From Maratus speciosus (Eukaryota; Arthropoda; Arachnida; Araneae; Salticidae), in the NCBI GenBank assembly GCA_963932465.1, contig OZ010793.1, forward strand, positions 257,135,525 through 257,199,524: a stretch of DNA of 64,000 bases. Reading direction: 5' to 3'. This document shows positions 33,550 through 44,099 of the stretch, piece after piece; position 1 is the first letter of the stretch, and each line of letters starts with the position of its first letter. The notes beneath the pieces are model-generated. The model was given only the letters and a program-made list of their open reading frames with translations, was not told the origin of the DNA and made no database searches. The position numbers were made by a program, and so were the translations under genes.

Positions 33550-34490
33550 TTGTGCTGTATATTAAAACGGCAAAAACTATATTTAATTCTTTATTCCCAA
33601 ATTATGATTTAAAGCAAATATCTCCCCAATTTTTTTTTATTTCGTTATGAAAGCAGATTAGAAGAATTTACACAATAATAATGTAAAATTTAAATGCATT
33701 TAATTAATTAGAGTTAATAAACTGAAGCGGTCCTTTTAAGTACCGTCGCACAGAGTGGTACTTCGCTGGAAAAGCTGGCCGTAAGTCAAAATATCAATTT
33801 TCATGTTTAGTTGTTAAAATTTACGTTGGCATAAGTGCATTGTCCCATCCACATGATAACGGGTTCATTGTGCTTTAAATGTTTTCTAAGTGCCTGCAAT
33901 AGTGCACTTGTTGTGCTCGCAGACTTACGTATCTTTTCATTGAATTTATAAAGTACTACTCTCACTCAAACTTCAGAAACTTTTTACGATTTTAAAAGAA
34001 AGATATGTTATTTTATATAAATAGTTTTAAAGATAAACGAAGTACCATTGGGAGTTACATATTTGAAAAAATATAGTATTTTCATGTTAAACATTTTAGG
34101 TAAGGATATATTTCGAGTTAAATTGAGTTCAATACGAATCCCGGTGTTTTTAGGAAGTATGGAACTATTTCTTAGAAAATATTAAATAAAATCTGTCTTC
34201 CTTACTCCCTTTTCGTTTTTTTAATCAAAAGAAGATCCCCAAGAATTTTTTTAGAAAAAAACATTATTATAATTATTATTTTTTTTAAACTCTTCTACTA
34301 CTTTATAGTTGATATAGGAAACAACATTAGAAATGTCAAGGGAATATATGTTTCATTTAATAAAGCAGTGTGACCGTAGAAAAAATTTCGTCAAATTGGA
34401 GTTTTTACTGAAGAAATTTGTCGAAATTATGAAATGTCCTGAAAGTGAATTACACTTCCTTCGGAACAGGTCAAAGTCTTTTAAACGTCA
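31226..34490. other. AT-rich region, no gene
   Basis: T runs occur at about 31312-31335 and 31896-31927, with T/C tracts near 33225-33260 and 33510-33552. Several frames of 60-92 codons (for example 31979-32257 and 34333-34611) have biased composition and no recognisable motif. The last one is partly a MITE. No RNA gene or element end was identified. Confidence 0.45.
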
Positions 34491-34500
34491 TTATAAACAG

Positions 34501-34648
34501 AATGTAGTGGAAAGTATGCGGTGGTATACGCCGTATACCTTCTGGATATTTTATAGAAACTCCGTGTATTATTACCCTCCGTATCTACTCTCCGTATACC
34601 ACTGCGTATAGCGTATGCCTTCTGGTTTTTCTACGACTACACCACTGG
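34501..34648. mobile_element. MITE related to 19692-19865 (copy 2, inverted)
   Basis: AATGTAGTGG at the left and CGACTACACCACTGG at the right match the ends of copy 1 in reverse orientation, and the interior repeats GTATAC(C/G) palindromes. The flanks are an identical 10 bp TTATAAACAG (34491-34500 and 34649-34658), longer than the TTAA seen at copy 1. Part of this may be an accidental extension. Confidence 0.7.
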
Positions 34649-35367
34649 TTATAAACAGATATGGGTACCTGGAAAGTTCACTAAAATTGTTTTGGGAAAA
34701 ACAAAGAGGAATGGCTATAAATGACAATAACTTTACATACCTGGGCAATAGAGAATCTCGATCGTAAGCAAAGAAATTTCATTATTGTAATTCATTATCA
34801 GTAATGCTTACGGATTCTTTTGTGTAGCCCTGTATATGATCTATAGTATTTATGCACTCTATGTAATATGAAAAATGTATTTAAAAACGCATACCATAAC
34901 TGCAAACGCACTTTAAGCAATCATCTTTGACAGACAACACATCGGATACAGTATTGTATATCCGAAATCATTTTTGTGTCCCTGTAAATATGCAATGCAC
35001 ATCCTATTCTATTGCAAGCATCGTGTAGTCAACCTCAGTAATGCATATCAATTTCATCATATTTCAAATAATCCAACGTAATTAAAATACGCTGCGAACA
35101 GTTTTTCCAATAGATCATTATATAACCGAACACTTTTGTGTGACTCTGTAAATTTCTGTTAATGCTTTGAGCCCCATATTCCAGTAAAAGCATGTCTTAG
35201 TGCGCCTCAGAAATTCATATCAATTTCATTATGTTTGTAACAGAGTAATATAATTTAAACACGCCGCAAGCGATATTTCTTCATAGAGTAAATACAACGG
35301 AATACTTTTGAGTTCCCCTATACGTACTGTAAATGCTACACATAATATGTATATTCTAATTCTATAG

Positions 35368-37111
35368 CAGGGTTGGCGAACCTTTTTACATATCCGCGTG
35401 CCCAATTTCTTTCAAAAATGATGGAATTCGTCATGGCATGTGAGTGTTTTATGCCAAACTCCTCTCGTGTGTTACACAACCATTTACTTGTGGGGTATAT
35501 GCAGCACATAATTATCTGTTTGTGAAACAATATGCTTTACTGAGTGCTCCATTTAAAGTGCCCATTAGATGTTATCCGGAAAAGACACGAGATGGCAGCA
35601 TTATGGATATTTGCAGCAATCATCCCATTTAATTAGACTGGATCATGTACGCGAGAGAAAAGAAAGAAACTCGCTGACTTTGCATTTTTAGCTTTGATAA
35701 CTTTTAGATAACTTTAACAGGCCCCAATTTGCTTCAGTCAATGGGCTGGCACTGGCCAAGCCGAATTGCACAAATTTGTAGTGCGTAATCCATTGTTATA
35801 AAGTGTGACGTTTTATTTGAGAGGACTCGGAGACCAGATGCCCTAACGAAATAAACATCTTTAATTGGACTCTCCAGATGCCTGCTATAACTTCGCCTGT
35901 CAGTTTCACCAAAAAACCAGATGTAACATGTAAACAGTTTTAATCATGTAAATATCTGCAGAAAAAGTGCTGCGTAGAAATGTTATAAACTGAACTTGTT
36001 GACTAAGATGAGTCAAGACCTCACGTGGGGTATCGAGGAGATGAACTGATCTCAGAAAAACAAGGCCCCGTAGAGGGTAGACTCTGCTGTGACACGACCC
36101 CAGACTGTCAAGTTCTCGGTCCTGCCGAAAGGAGCGTCTCGCTCCGGAAAAGATTAACTTTTTGCCGTGTAAATATTAATGTGTGCTTGTTATGTGTGTG
36201 TCCCGTGTCGTCTAATAAAAACTCTGAAAAGAAAAAAAAAGAACGCCAAGTTCTTTTAATTTCTAGTTAAGATTCTTTCTTAAGTGAGTTCTTATACGGC
36301 GGTACAAAAGATTATTCCTTCTCCTGTGTGGATTTCACATCCTACAATATTTTTACTAATTCAATTCTTATTTTTACTCTTTTGTAGTGTATCAAACATT
36401 TATTCAAGATCGTATGTGATAATTAAAAGGTGTTTTTTGCACTACCGACTCTTCGCTGGTGGAAGATTGCTCACATAACCACCATTTATATTGAAATAAA
36501 AAACCATAAAATATGTCAGGTGACTACATCATCACGGAATTTCTGGATTTTTATTCATTGTTATTTAAAAATATGGGACAATATTCATCTAATAATTAGA
36601 CTGACGTATATTATAAAGTAATAAAATAGTGAATGCGATGTCGGTTATGCCAAATATTAATATGGTGTTCAACCTACTTTTAATAGTATGCAGGCTGAAT
36701 TCGAGTTATCTATCAAGTGTTTTGGGTTTCTAATATTTAAGATTTTCGTATAATTTCCGAAAATAATGACCCGCGGGAATAAATAGAGCTAACAATTATG
36801 AAAACTACATCTTTTATAACAAATCGCTTTAGTTTCATCACAAGGAGTTTAACTTATAATGCCTGATATTTTTCTTTTTGATATTCTCCCAGCCTTCTCT
36901 TAATTTGTAAGTTATTGAGCCAACATTGAAATAATTTAGAAATTCAATTAGTTGCTTTCCAATAAAAAAAAAAAAAAAGCCCAGTTTGTATAAGTTTGTG
37001 TATTTTGTTTAACTTAATTTTATATTGTTTTAGGATTTCAATCAACACCATGCCGAAAATATTCTATCGCGTTCCAAGTTTGGCACGCGTGCCATAAGTT
37101 CGCCGTCCCTG
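35368..37111 (+). mobile_element. hAT element, CAGGGTTGGCGAACC ends
   Basis: It starts CAGGGTTGGCGAACC and ends GTTCGCCGTCCCTG. The flanks TTCTATAG (35360-35367) and TTCTAAAG (37112-37119) are an 8 bp duplication with one difference. CGCGTGCC motifs lie inside both ends. At 35670-35702 a plus-strand stretch reads LADFAFLALIT, resembling a segment of ZBED5-like hAT transposases, so the interior may hold a decayed transposase piece. The rest is noncoding apart from the GC-rich block at 36000-36290. Confidence 0.8.
36000..36290 (+). other. GC-richer block ending in AATAAA and an A-rich tail
   Basis: A sharply GC-richer stretch (36020-36160) is followed by AATAAA at 36213-36218 and, about 12 bases on, an A-rich run. 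This looks like the 3' end of a reverse-transcribed RNA or the R/U5 boundary of a solo LTR; an ACGGCGGTACA end near 36295-36305 would suit an LTR. The single 81-codon frame crossing it has no recognised motif. No target duplication was found. Confidence 0.3.
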
Positions 37112-37140
37112 TTCTAAAGCAACCATCTCCTATAGTGCAC

Positions 37141-37924
37141 CGGGGCCGTTCAAATACTACGTAAGCATATTTTTAGTCATTCTGTGCCCCTCCCCCATTC
37201 CCCTTTGTAAGGAAAAATAAGCAAATGCTAGACACCCCCCCCCCCCCTCCCTCCTTTGCTTACGTAAGATTTTATGACATTCTAACATCAACACTGTTAG
37301 CCATAAAAAAAATACAGTTAGCGATAAATTACATTATTAATCCAGCAAATTTACATAAATAGACGTATAGTGGTTGCGGTATTGAAGGAAAACAAAATCG
37401 GTTTAATATATTACTATATATTGCATTAAACAATTAATAAAATACAAAATGTTTTTTAATATATTATTATTTATCGCATTGAACCAAAAAAAAAAGAAAA
37501 AATTAAGAAATACAACAGACCCTAACTTATTTAGGCACATAACTAAAAATTTTAACAAGTACCATAGTAATATTATGTGTTTGGCCTTCACATTTCTAGT
37601 CCGGCGTGCAAGATCTTTGAATCCATGTTCCTGCATTGTCTATTATTACGTTTTCAATGTAGTTGTGGGCTGGAATGTTCCTCGTTTCCAGTCCCTGTTT
37701 ATGTTTACTCCATATCTTTTTTCTCATATTGTTCAACATCCGCAGAACGCTCATCCAAATCATGGCTCTTTCCCTTTTTGTTGTTAAACTATAGTTGCTT
37801 CGTTGTCTAATGCTTACGTAAGAATTCTCGTGACCCGCTTCTCCCTCTTGTCAGCAAAAATAAGAAGACACTGGACTACCCTCCCCCTCCCTCCTTATTG
37901 CTTACGTAATACTTGAACGACCCC
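37141..37924. mobile_element. MITE with GGGGCCGTTCAAATACTACG ends
   Basis: GGGGCCGTTCAAATACTACG then GTAAGCA at the left faces TGCTTACGTAATACTTGAACGACCCC at the right (inverted). Both ends are followed inward by C-rich CCCTCCCCC tracts and a second GCTTACGTAAG. Terminal sequences of this kind are common in arthropod non-autonomous DNA elements. No clear target duplication is seen. Open frames at 37449-37810 lie wholly inside it and show no known domain. Confidence 0.65.
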
Positions 37925-38025
37925 ACCTATATAAGATATATAAATTCCATTATGTTTAATATATTGCAACACTATTAAAATAGACAGCAAATGATTTTTC
38001 CCCATAGACGTAATATAACGAAATA

Positions 38026-39160
38026 CAGTCGAACCCGGTTAACCCGCGTTTCAAGGGAGTGGACAAATGTTGCATATTAAGCGGGATCGCGTATTAAACG
38101 TGATTTGTATAATGTTGCACTAACGGGGCTTATTTACACATCTAATCGTCTAAATGAACTTTAGAGCTTTCGTTTATATGTTTACGGTCGAAATGTGTAT
38201 CTTTTAGGTATATTTAGATTAAAATTTAATTGTATTCCACTTTAACTCATTATTCTTTTTATAGGAACGACTTGAAGAATAACTGAAAATAAAAAAAGAA
38301 TTTAAACGGTTTTATTGTGGTTTAATACTCTACAAAAAAAAAAAAAAAAAAAAAAAAAGGAATAAATTCCAGCTTGGCTAATTTTTTTTTGCCTATAATA
38401 TGCATTATGAAACACAATAGGGATATAACGTACATTTAAGTCCTCACTAACAACATATATATGATCATCTTTAATCATAATAATTTTATGACATATCATA
38501 TTTAAGTATCCTGAATTCGTCTATCTTTCTCTACTACAGTAAAAACATACACGAAACAAAGAATATTGGGACGCGGGATTAAAGAATTGTAGTGTTGCTA
38601 ATTTAGCGGGTATTTTTAAATTAAAATATCTACCTCTATTTCAGATTAGTAATGTTCGCCTTAAGTAATATTAAATAAATTATTAAATAAAATAAATATT
38701 ACTATTCGGAAACAATGTTTTTCAATTGAGTTAAAAAAAAAAAATCCGGTAAATTGGCAACACTAAAAAAGAAGCAAGGAATTCGCGTATTAGGCGTGAT
38801 TTTTTGCCTTAACCCCTTGGGGACGAGCGACACGTAAACGTGCCGGAAATAGGCCTAAGGATCCTCGTTTATCCTCACCAGTAAAATTTGCCTTCTTTAA
38901 TCCAAGCATTTTCCCGATTTGAATAGGCACAAACTTCTGTTTTTTAAAACCGGTAGCAAAGTAATAAACATTTCGTAAAAGGCTCCCGTCGCGAAGGGGT
39001 TAAAGGACCGAAAATCTCTCGCGTAATAACCGTTCGCGTATTAAACGGGATATTTTTGTATTAGCTTTATGGGCGATGATCAAGGGATCGGGGAAATTCT
39101 GCGCATTAACATTAAGCGGGATCGCGTATTAACCGTGAGCGTCTTAACCGGGATCCACTG
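38026..39160. mobile_element. pogo/Tigger-like element, CAGTCGAACCCGGTTAA ends
   Basis: The left end is CAGTCGAACCCGGTTAACCC and the right end the complement of CAGTGGATCCCGGTTAAGAC, with TA on both sides. Subterminal motifs GCGGGATCGCGTATTAA(A/C)CGTGA recur several times on both arms. It sits in the 165 bp repeat; without it the unit ATAACGAAATA-CTTTTATG is restored. The interior holds an A run (about 38334-38358) and a nested TTAA element. Confidence 0.8.
38809..39003. mobile_element. piggyBac-type MITE nested in the pogo-like element
   Basis: TTAA at both ends (38809-38812 and 39000-39003), with the inverted tips CCCCTTGGGGACGAGCGAC and (complement) CCCCTTCGCGACGGGAGCC. The left side includes CACGTAAACGTG, a perfect palindrome. 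It is 195 bp and noncoding. Confidence 0.75.
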
Positions 39161-39420
39161 TACTTTTATGCGCCCCTGTAACTGAGCTATGAATGGTACA
39201 CACTCCATTTTCAATACCGTACATGCTATGACCAACCAACGTGAGTACAATTACGCGAGTTAGAGCACGGACAGACAGACAGAAGAACAAACTCAATTCA
39301 TAAACACTTTTCAACTATGTTAGAAAGCATTAAAAACATGAAAGCGCCGCAGACTCCCCAAAGAGTCAGGAAATGTCGAAAAATTATAACTTTCGTCCAG
39401 AGAAGGAACTTTCAAATACC

Positions 39421-40019
39421 ACAGCTTAGGCCGTTTTCATTGTAGTAGATATCCCATAAAAGCAGACGAGGATTACACGAACAACTAATAACAAGAAAGA
39501 AAAATTATGCGCCATGCATAGAACACAAAACACTTTCCCACACATTCAGGATGCTTTAACAAAACTTCACCGTTTTGGCGCCAACTTATATGGTCCCATG
39601 GGGCGCGAGTCAAACTAATAATTTGATCTCTCCTCCCATCCAATTTCAATTGATTTAATTCATAATTTATTTTTTTTATTATTTAATCGCTGAAAGGAAA
39701 TTTGGTTTTATTAACGTTTTCAAAATAATTTTGCTTGAAAAATAATAAGATCATCAATCAGACTTACAGGAGCACTGAAAACCCCTTCAGCGGACGTATA
39801 GTTAAATTTCTCACGAAAATAAATTTCCTGCTTATTTTGCCATCTGTTTTGATGTCTTGAATTGATAAAAGCACTTGTTGACAAAAATGTATGCTTTTCT
39901 TGACATTAAGTTTTTGCTTTTCAACACTTAGCCATTCCAATGTTACTTTAAAAAAGATATCAATGCGCTTATAAGGAAGAACTTATAAGAATGTAATTTA
40001 ATAAAATTATTTATAAAAT
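39421..40019. other. Spacer between repeat array D1 and the satellite
   Basis: No gene is seen. A short GC-rich stretch (TTTTGGCGCC... at 39573) has no partner. AT content rises toward the satellite. Confidence 0.35.
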
Positions 40020-43000
40020 TATAATTAAATTATAATAATTTAAAAATTTGCTTTGAAAAATATAATTTTAATTTCTAATTATCATCTTTAGTCATTCGCT
40101 CCTCCACTTACTCTCTATACCCACATACACACTAAGAGAAAAAAAAGTTACAGGTGTTATTTTACTTAAAACTTTTTGATCCCACCCAATATTTTTGAAA
40201 AGTTGGCGCTATTGCATTTGAAAACCCAATTTCAGTAAATACCATCGATAGTCGGAAATAGTCTTTTGTGTAACCCATTATAATAATTTAAAAATTTGCT
40301 TGGAAAAACATAATTTTAATTTCTAAATATAATCTTTAGTCATTCGCTCATCCCATCACTCTCTATACCCACATACAGACTAAGAGAAGAAAAAAATTAC
40401 AGGTGTTATTTTACTTAAAACTTTTTGAGCCCACCCAATATTTTTGAAAAGTTGCCGCTATTGCATTTGAAAACCCAATTTCAATAAATAGCATCGATAG
40501 TCGGAAATAGTCTTTTGTGTAACCCATTATTATAATTTAAAAATTTGCTTGGAAAAACATAATTTTAATTTCTAAATATAATCTTTAGTCATTCGCTCAT
40601 CCCATCACTCTCTATACCCTCATACAGACTAAGAGAAAAAAAATTACAGATGTTATTTTACTTAAAACTTTTTGAGCCCACCCAATATTTTTGAAAAGTT
40701 GGCGCTATTGCATTTCAAAACCCAATTTCAGTAAATACCATCGATAGTCGGAAATAGTCTTTTGTGTAACCCATTATAATAATTTACAAATTTGCTTAGA
40801 AAAAACATAATTTTAATTTCTAAATATAATCTTTAGTCATTCGCTCATCCCATCACTCTCTATACCTACATACAGACTAAGAGAAAAAAAAAATTACAGG
40901 TGTTATTTTACTTAAAACTTTTTGAGCCCACCCGATATTTTTGAAAAGTTGCCGCTATTGCATTTGAAAACACAATTTCAGTAAATAGCATCGATAGTCG
41001 GAAATAGTCTTTTGTGTAACCCATAATAATAATTTAAAAATTTGCTTTAGAAAAACATAATTTTAATTTCTAAATATAATCTTTAGTCATTCGCTCATCC
41101 CATCACTCTCTATACCCACATACAGACTAAGAGAAAAAAAAAATTACAGGTGTTATTTTACTTACAACTTTTGAGCCCACCCAATATTTTTGAAAAGTTG
41201 CCGCTATTGCATTTGAAAACCCAATTTCAGTAAATACCATCGATAGTCGGAAATAGTCTTTTGTGTAACCCATTATAATAATTTAAAAATTTGCTTAAAA
41301 AACATAATTTTAATTTCTAAATATAATCTTTAAAGTCATTCGCTCATCCCATCACTCTCTATACCCACATACAGACTAAGAGAAAAAAAAATTACAGGTG
41401 TTATTTTACTTAAAACTTTTTGAGCCCACCCAATATTTTTGAAAAGTTGGCGCTATTGCATTTGAAAACCCAATTTCAGTAAATACCATCGATAGTCGGA
41501 AATAGTCTTTTGTGTAACCCATTATAATAATTTAAAAATTTGCTTAGAAAAACATAATTTTAATTTCTAAATATAATCTTTAGTCATTCGCTCATCCCAT
41601 CATTCTCTATACCCACATACAGACTAAGAGAAAAAAAAATTACAGGTGTTATTTTACTTACAACTTTTGAGCCCACCCAATATTTTTGAAAAGTTGCCGC
41701 TATTGCATTTGAAAACCCAATTTCAGTAAATACCATCGATAGTCGGAAATAGTCTTTTGTGTAACCCATTATAATAATTTAAAAATTTGCTTAGAAAAAC
41801 ATAACTTTAATTTCTAAATATAATCTTTAGTCATTCGCTCATCTCATCACTCTCTATACCCACATACAGACTAAGAGAAAAAAAAAATTACAGGTGTTAT
41901 TTTACTTACAACTTTTGAGCCCACCCAATATTTTTGAAAAGTTGCCGCTATTGCATTTGAAAACCCAATTTCAGTAAATGCCATCGATAGTCGGAAATAG
42001 TCTTTTGTGTAACCCATTATAATAATTTAAAAATTTGCTTAAAAAACATAATTTTAATTTCTAAATATAATCTTTAGTCATTCGCTCATCTCATCACTCT
42101 CTATACCCACATACAGACTAAGAGAAAAAAAAATTACAGGTGTTATTTTACTTACAACTTTTGAGCCCACCCAATATTTTTGAAAAGTTGCCGCTATTGC
42201 ATTTGAAAACCCAATTTCAGTAAATACCATCGATAGTCGGAAATAGTCTTTTGTGTAACCCATTATAATAATTTAAAAATTTGCTTAGAAAAACATAACT
42301 TTAATTTCTAAATATAATCTTTAGTCATTCGCTCATCCCATCACTCTCTATACCCACATACAGACTAAGAGAAAAAAAAATTACAGGTGTTATTTTACTT
42401 AAAACTTTTTGAGCCCACACAATATTTTTGAAAAGTTGCGCTATTGCATTTGAAAACCCAATTTCAGTAAANNNNNNNNNNNNNNNNNNNNNNNNNNNNN
42501 NNNNNNNNNNNNNNNNNNNNNNNNNNNNNNNNNNNNNNNNNNNNNNNNNNNNNNNNNNNNNNNNNNNNNNNNNNNNNNNNNNNNNNNNNNNNNNNNNNNN
42601 NNNNNNNNNNNNNNNNNNNNNNNNNNNNNNNNNNNNNNNNNNNNNNNNNNNNNNNNNNNNNNNNNNNNNNNAAACATAATTTTAATTTTCTAATTATCAT
42701 CTTTTAGTCATTCGCTTCTCCCCTCTCTCTCTCTATGCCCACATACACGCTAAGAGGGGAAAAAATTACAGGCGTTATTTTACTTAAAACTTTTTGACCC
42801 CACCCAATATTTTGAAAACTATTTCAGTAAATAGCATCGATAGTCGGAAATAGTCTTTGTGTAACCCATTATAATAATTTAAAAATTTGCTTAGGAAAAC
42901 ATAATTTTAATTTCTAATTATCATCTGTAGTTCATTCGCTCCCCCCCCCCCTCGCTCTCTATACCCACATACACACTAAGAGGGGGAAAAAATTACAGGC

Positions 43001-43400
43001 GTTATTTTACTTAAAACTTTTTGACCCCACCAATATTTTTGAAAATTATTGCATTTGAAAACCCAATTTCAGTAAATACCATCGATAGTCGGAAATAGTT
43101 TTGTGTAGCCCATTATAATAATTTAAAAATTTGCTTGAAAACATAATTTTAATTTCTAATTATCATCTTTAGTCATTCGCTCCCCCTCCCCCCCTCGCTC
43201 TCTATATCCATATACACACTAAGAGGGGAAAAATTACAGGCGTTTATTTTACTTAAAACTTTTTGACCCCACCCAATATTTTTGAAAAGTTGCGCTATTG
43301 CATTTGAAAAACCCAATTTCAGTAAATATCATCGATAGTCGGAAAAAGTCTTTGTGTAGCCCATTATAGCTTAGAACTTAACATCTTTAGTCATTCGCTC
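40020..43400. repeat. 248 bp satellite array, about 14 units
   Basis: GTCATTCGCT recurs at 40091, 40339, 40588, 40836, 41086, 41335, 41583, 41830, 42077 and 42324 (spacings 247-250), then after the gap at 42707, about 42931, 43172 and 43390. Each unit contains AATTTAAAAATTTGCTT, AAAAATTACAGGTGTTATTT, GAGCCCACCCAATATTTTTG and CATCGATAGTCGGAAATAG. The units before the gap are very similar; those after it are shorter and more diverged (GGGGAAAAA and CCCCCC expansions, deletions), as expected at an array edge. Identical 61-codon minus-strand frames in two units are by-products of the repeat. Confidence 0.95.
42472..42671. other. Assembly gap of exactly 200 N
   Basis: All 200 bases are N. The gap lies inside the satellite. 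The distance from the last anchor before it (42324) to the first after it (42707) is 383 bp, not a multiple of about 248, so the stated gap length is probably a placeholder. Confidence 0.98.
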
Positions 43401-44099
43401 ATCCCATCGCTCTCTTAAAACGCATACTACAGTTGAAAACGTACTTCCAGCATTTATCTGTCATAATACTGTATTCTTTTACGTGTGCATATAAATGAAA
43501 GATAAAATTAACGTCCCATACGGCAAGCTGCCCCGCCGGCATAAGCGCTGAGTTGACCATAATGTGCAGATGTCAGACTTGACTGGTGAGAACCAGTGTG
43601 AAGCCGCCATGACACCTGCTGTCACCCACGGAAAGCACCGCCCAACGCGTGTCACTCTCCCTGCGTCCCAAACACCATTGCAAGTCATGGTCGCTGCGAC
43701 AGTAACCCATGTACTCAAGGATTAAGTCGCGTACTTCGGGGATCACACCTCAAATTTACTCAAACGGAAATATCAAAGTTTATAGGATTTTTTATGTACT
43801 TAAAATTTACGGAGATAATTTTTAAAAACGCACATCTTCGGCATCTGACGTCTATTTCTGATGGTGGAAAACGGCATTTTAATGTTTTTATTAGGTAATG
43901 GGTAATCGCGCTTCAAAATTTTTCCCATAGGCTAAACGGGATTTCGCGATCGAAGAGTTTCAGTACAGCGGAGCCTTAACCCCAGGTTTCCCGGAAATCC
44001 TACTGCTCTACCAGTAACTTCCGGACGATAAATGAACGATAAATGGCTTTGCACACCATGTTCTACAATAGTCATCTTCTATTCCACTTCAGTGATGTA

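Larger units (their letters stand above)
34790..39420. repeat. Tandem array of an about 165 bp repeat (D1), broken by insertions
   Basis: Units share CTTTTGTGT...CTGTAAAT, ATATCAATTTCATTATGTTT and AATTAAAATACGC(T/C)GC blocks at intervals of roughly 155-180 bp through 34790-35360. The series resumes at 37112-37140, 37925-38023 and 39163-39420. The interruptions are the hAT at 35368, the MITE at 37141 and the pogo-like element at 38026. The right end has GACAGACAGACAG and CAATTCATAAACACTTTTC, shared with the end of the second array near 45850-45900. Confidence 0.6.

Noticed and set aside
37449..37810. Plus-strand frames of 112 and 77 codons
   Set aside because: They lie wholly within a MITE, overlap each other in different frames and match no known protein.
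41584..42263. Two nearly identical 61-residue minus-strand proteins
   Set aside because: They come from two units of the 248 bp satellite; repetition of a random frame is not evidence for coding.
42428..42700. Frames made mostly of X residues
   Set aside because: They cross the 200 N assembly gap.
40020..43400. CRISPR-like reading of the regular repeats
   Set aside because: The units are contiguous 248 bp satellite monomers without unique spacers, in eukaryotic DNA.
43479..43740. GC-richer block with a 79-codon minus-strand frame
   Set aside because: I considered a decayed transposase, but no catalytic or HTH motif could be matched; left as unexplained sequence within the D2 region.
43975..44035. 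tRNA-like phrase on the minus strand (TGGTAGAGCAGTAGG)
   Set aside because: Resembles an A box, but no B box at the right distance and no stems.
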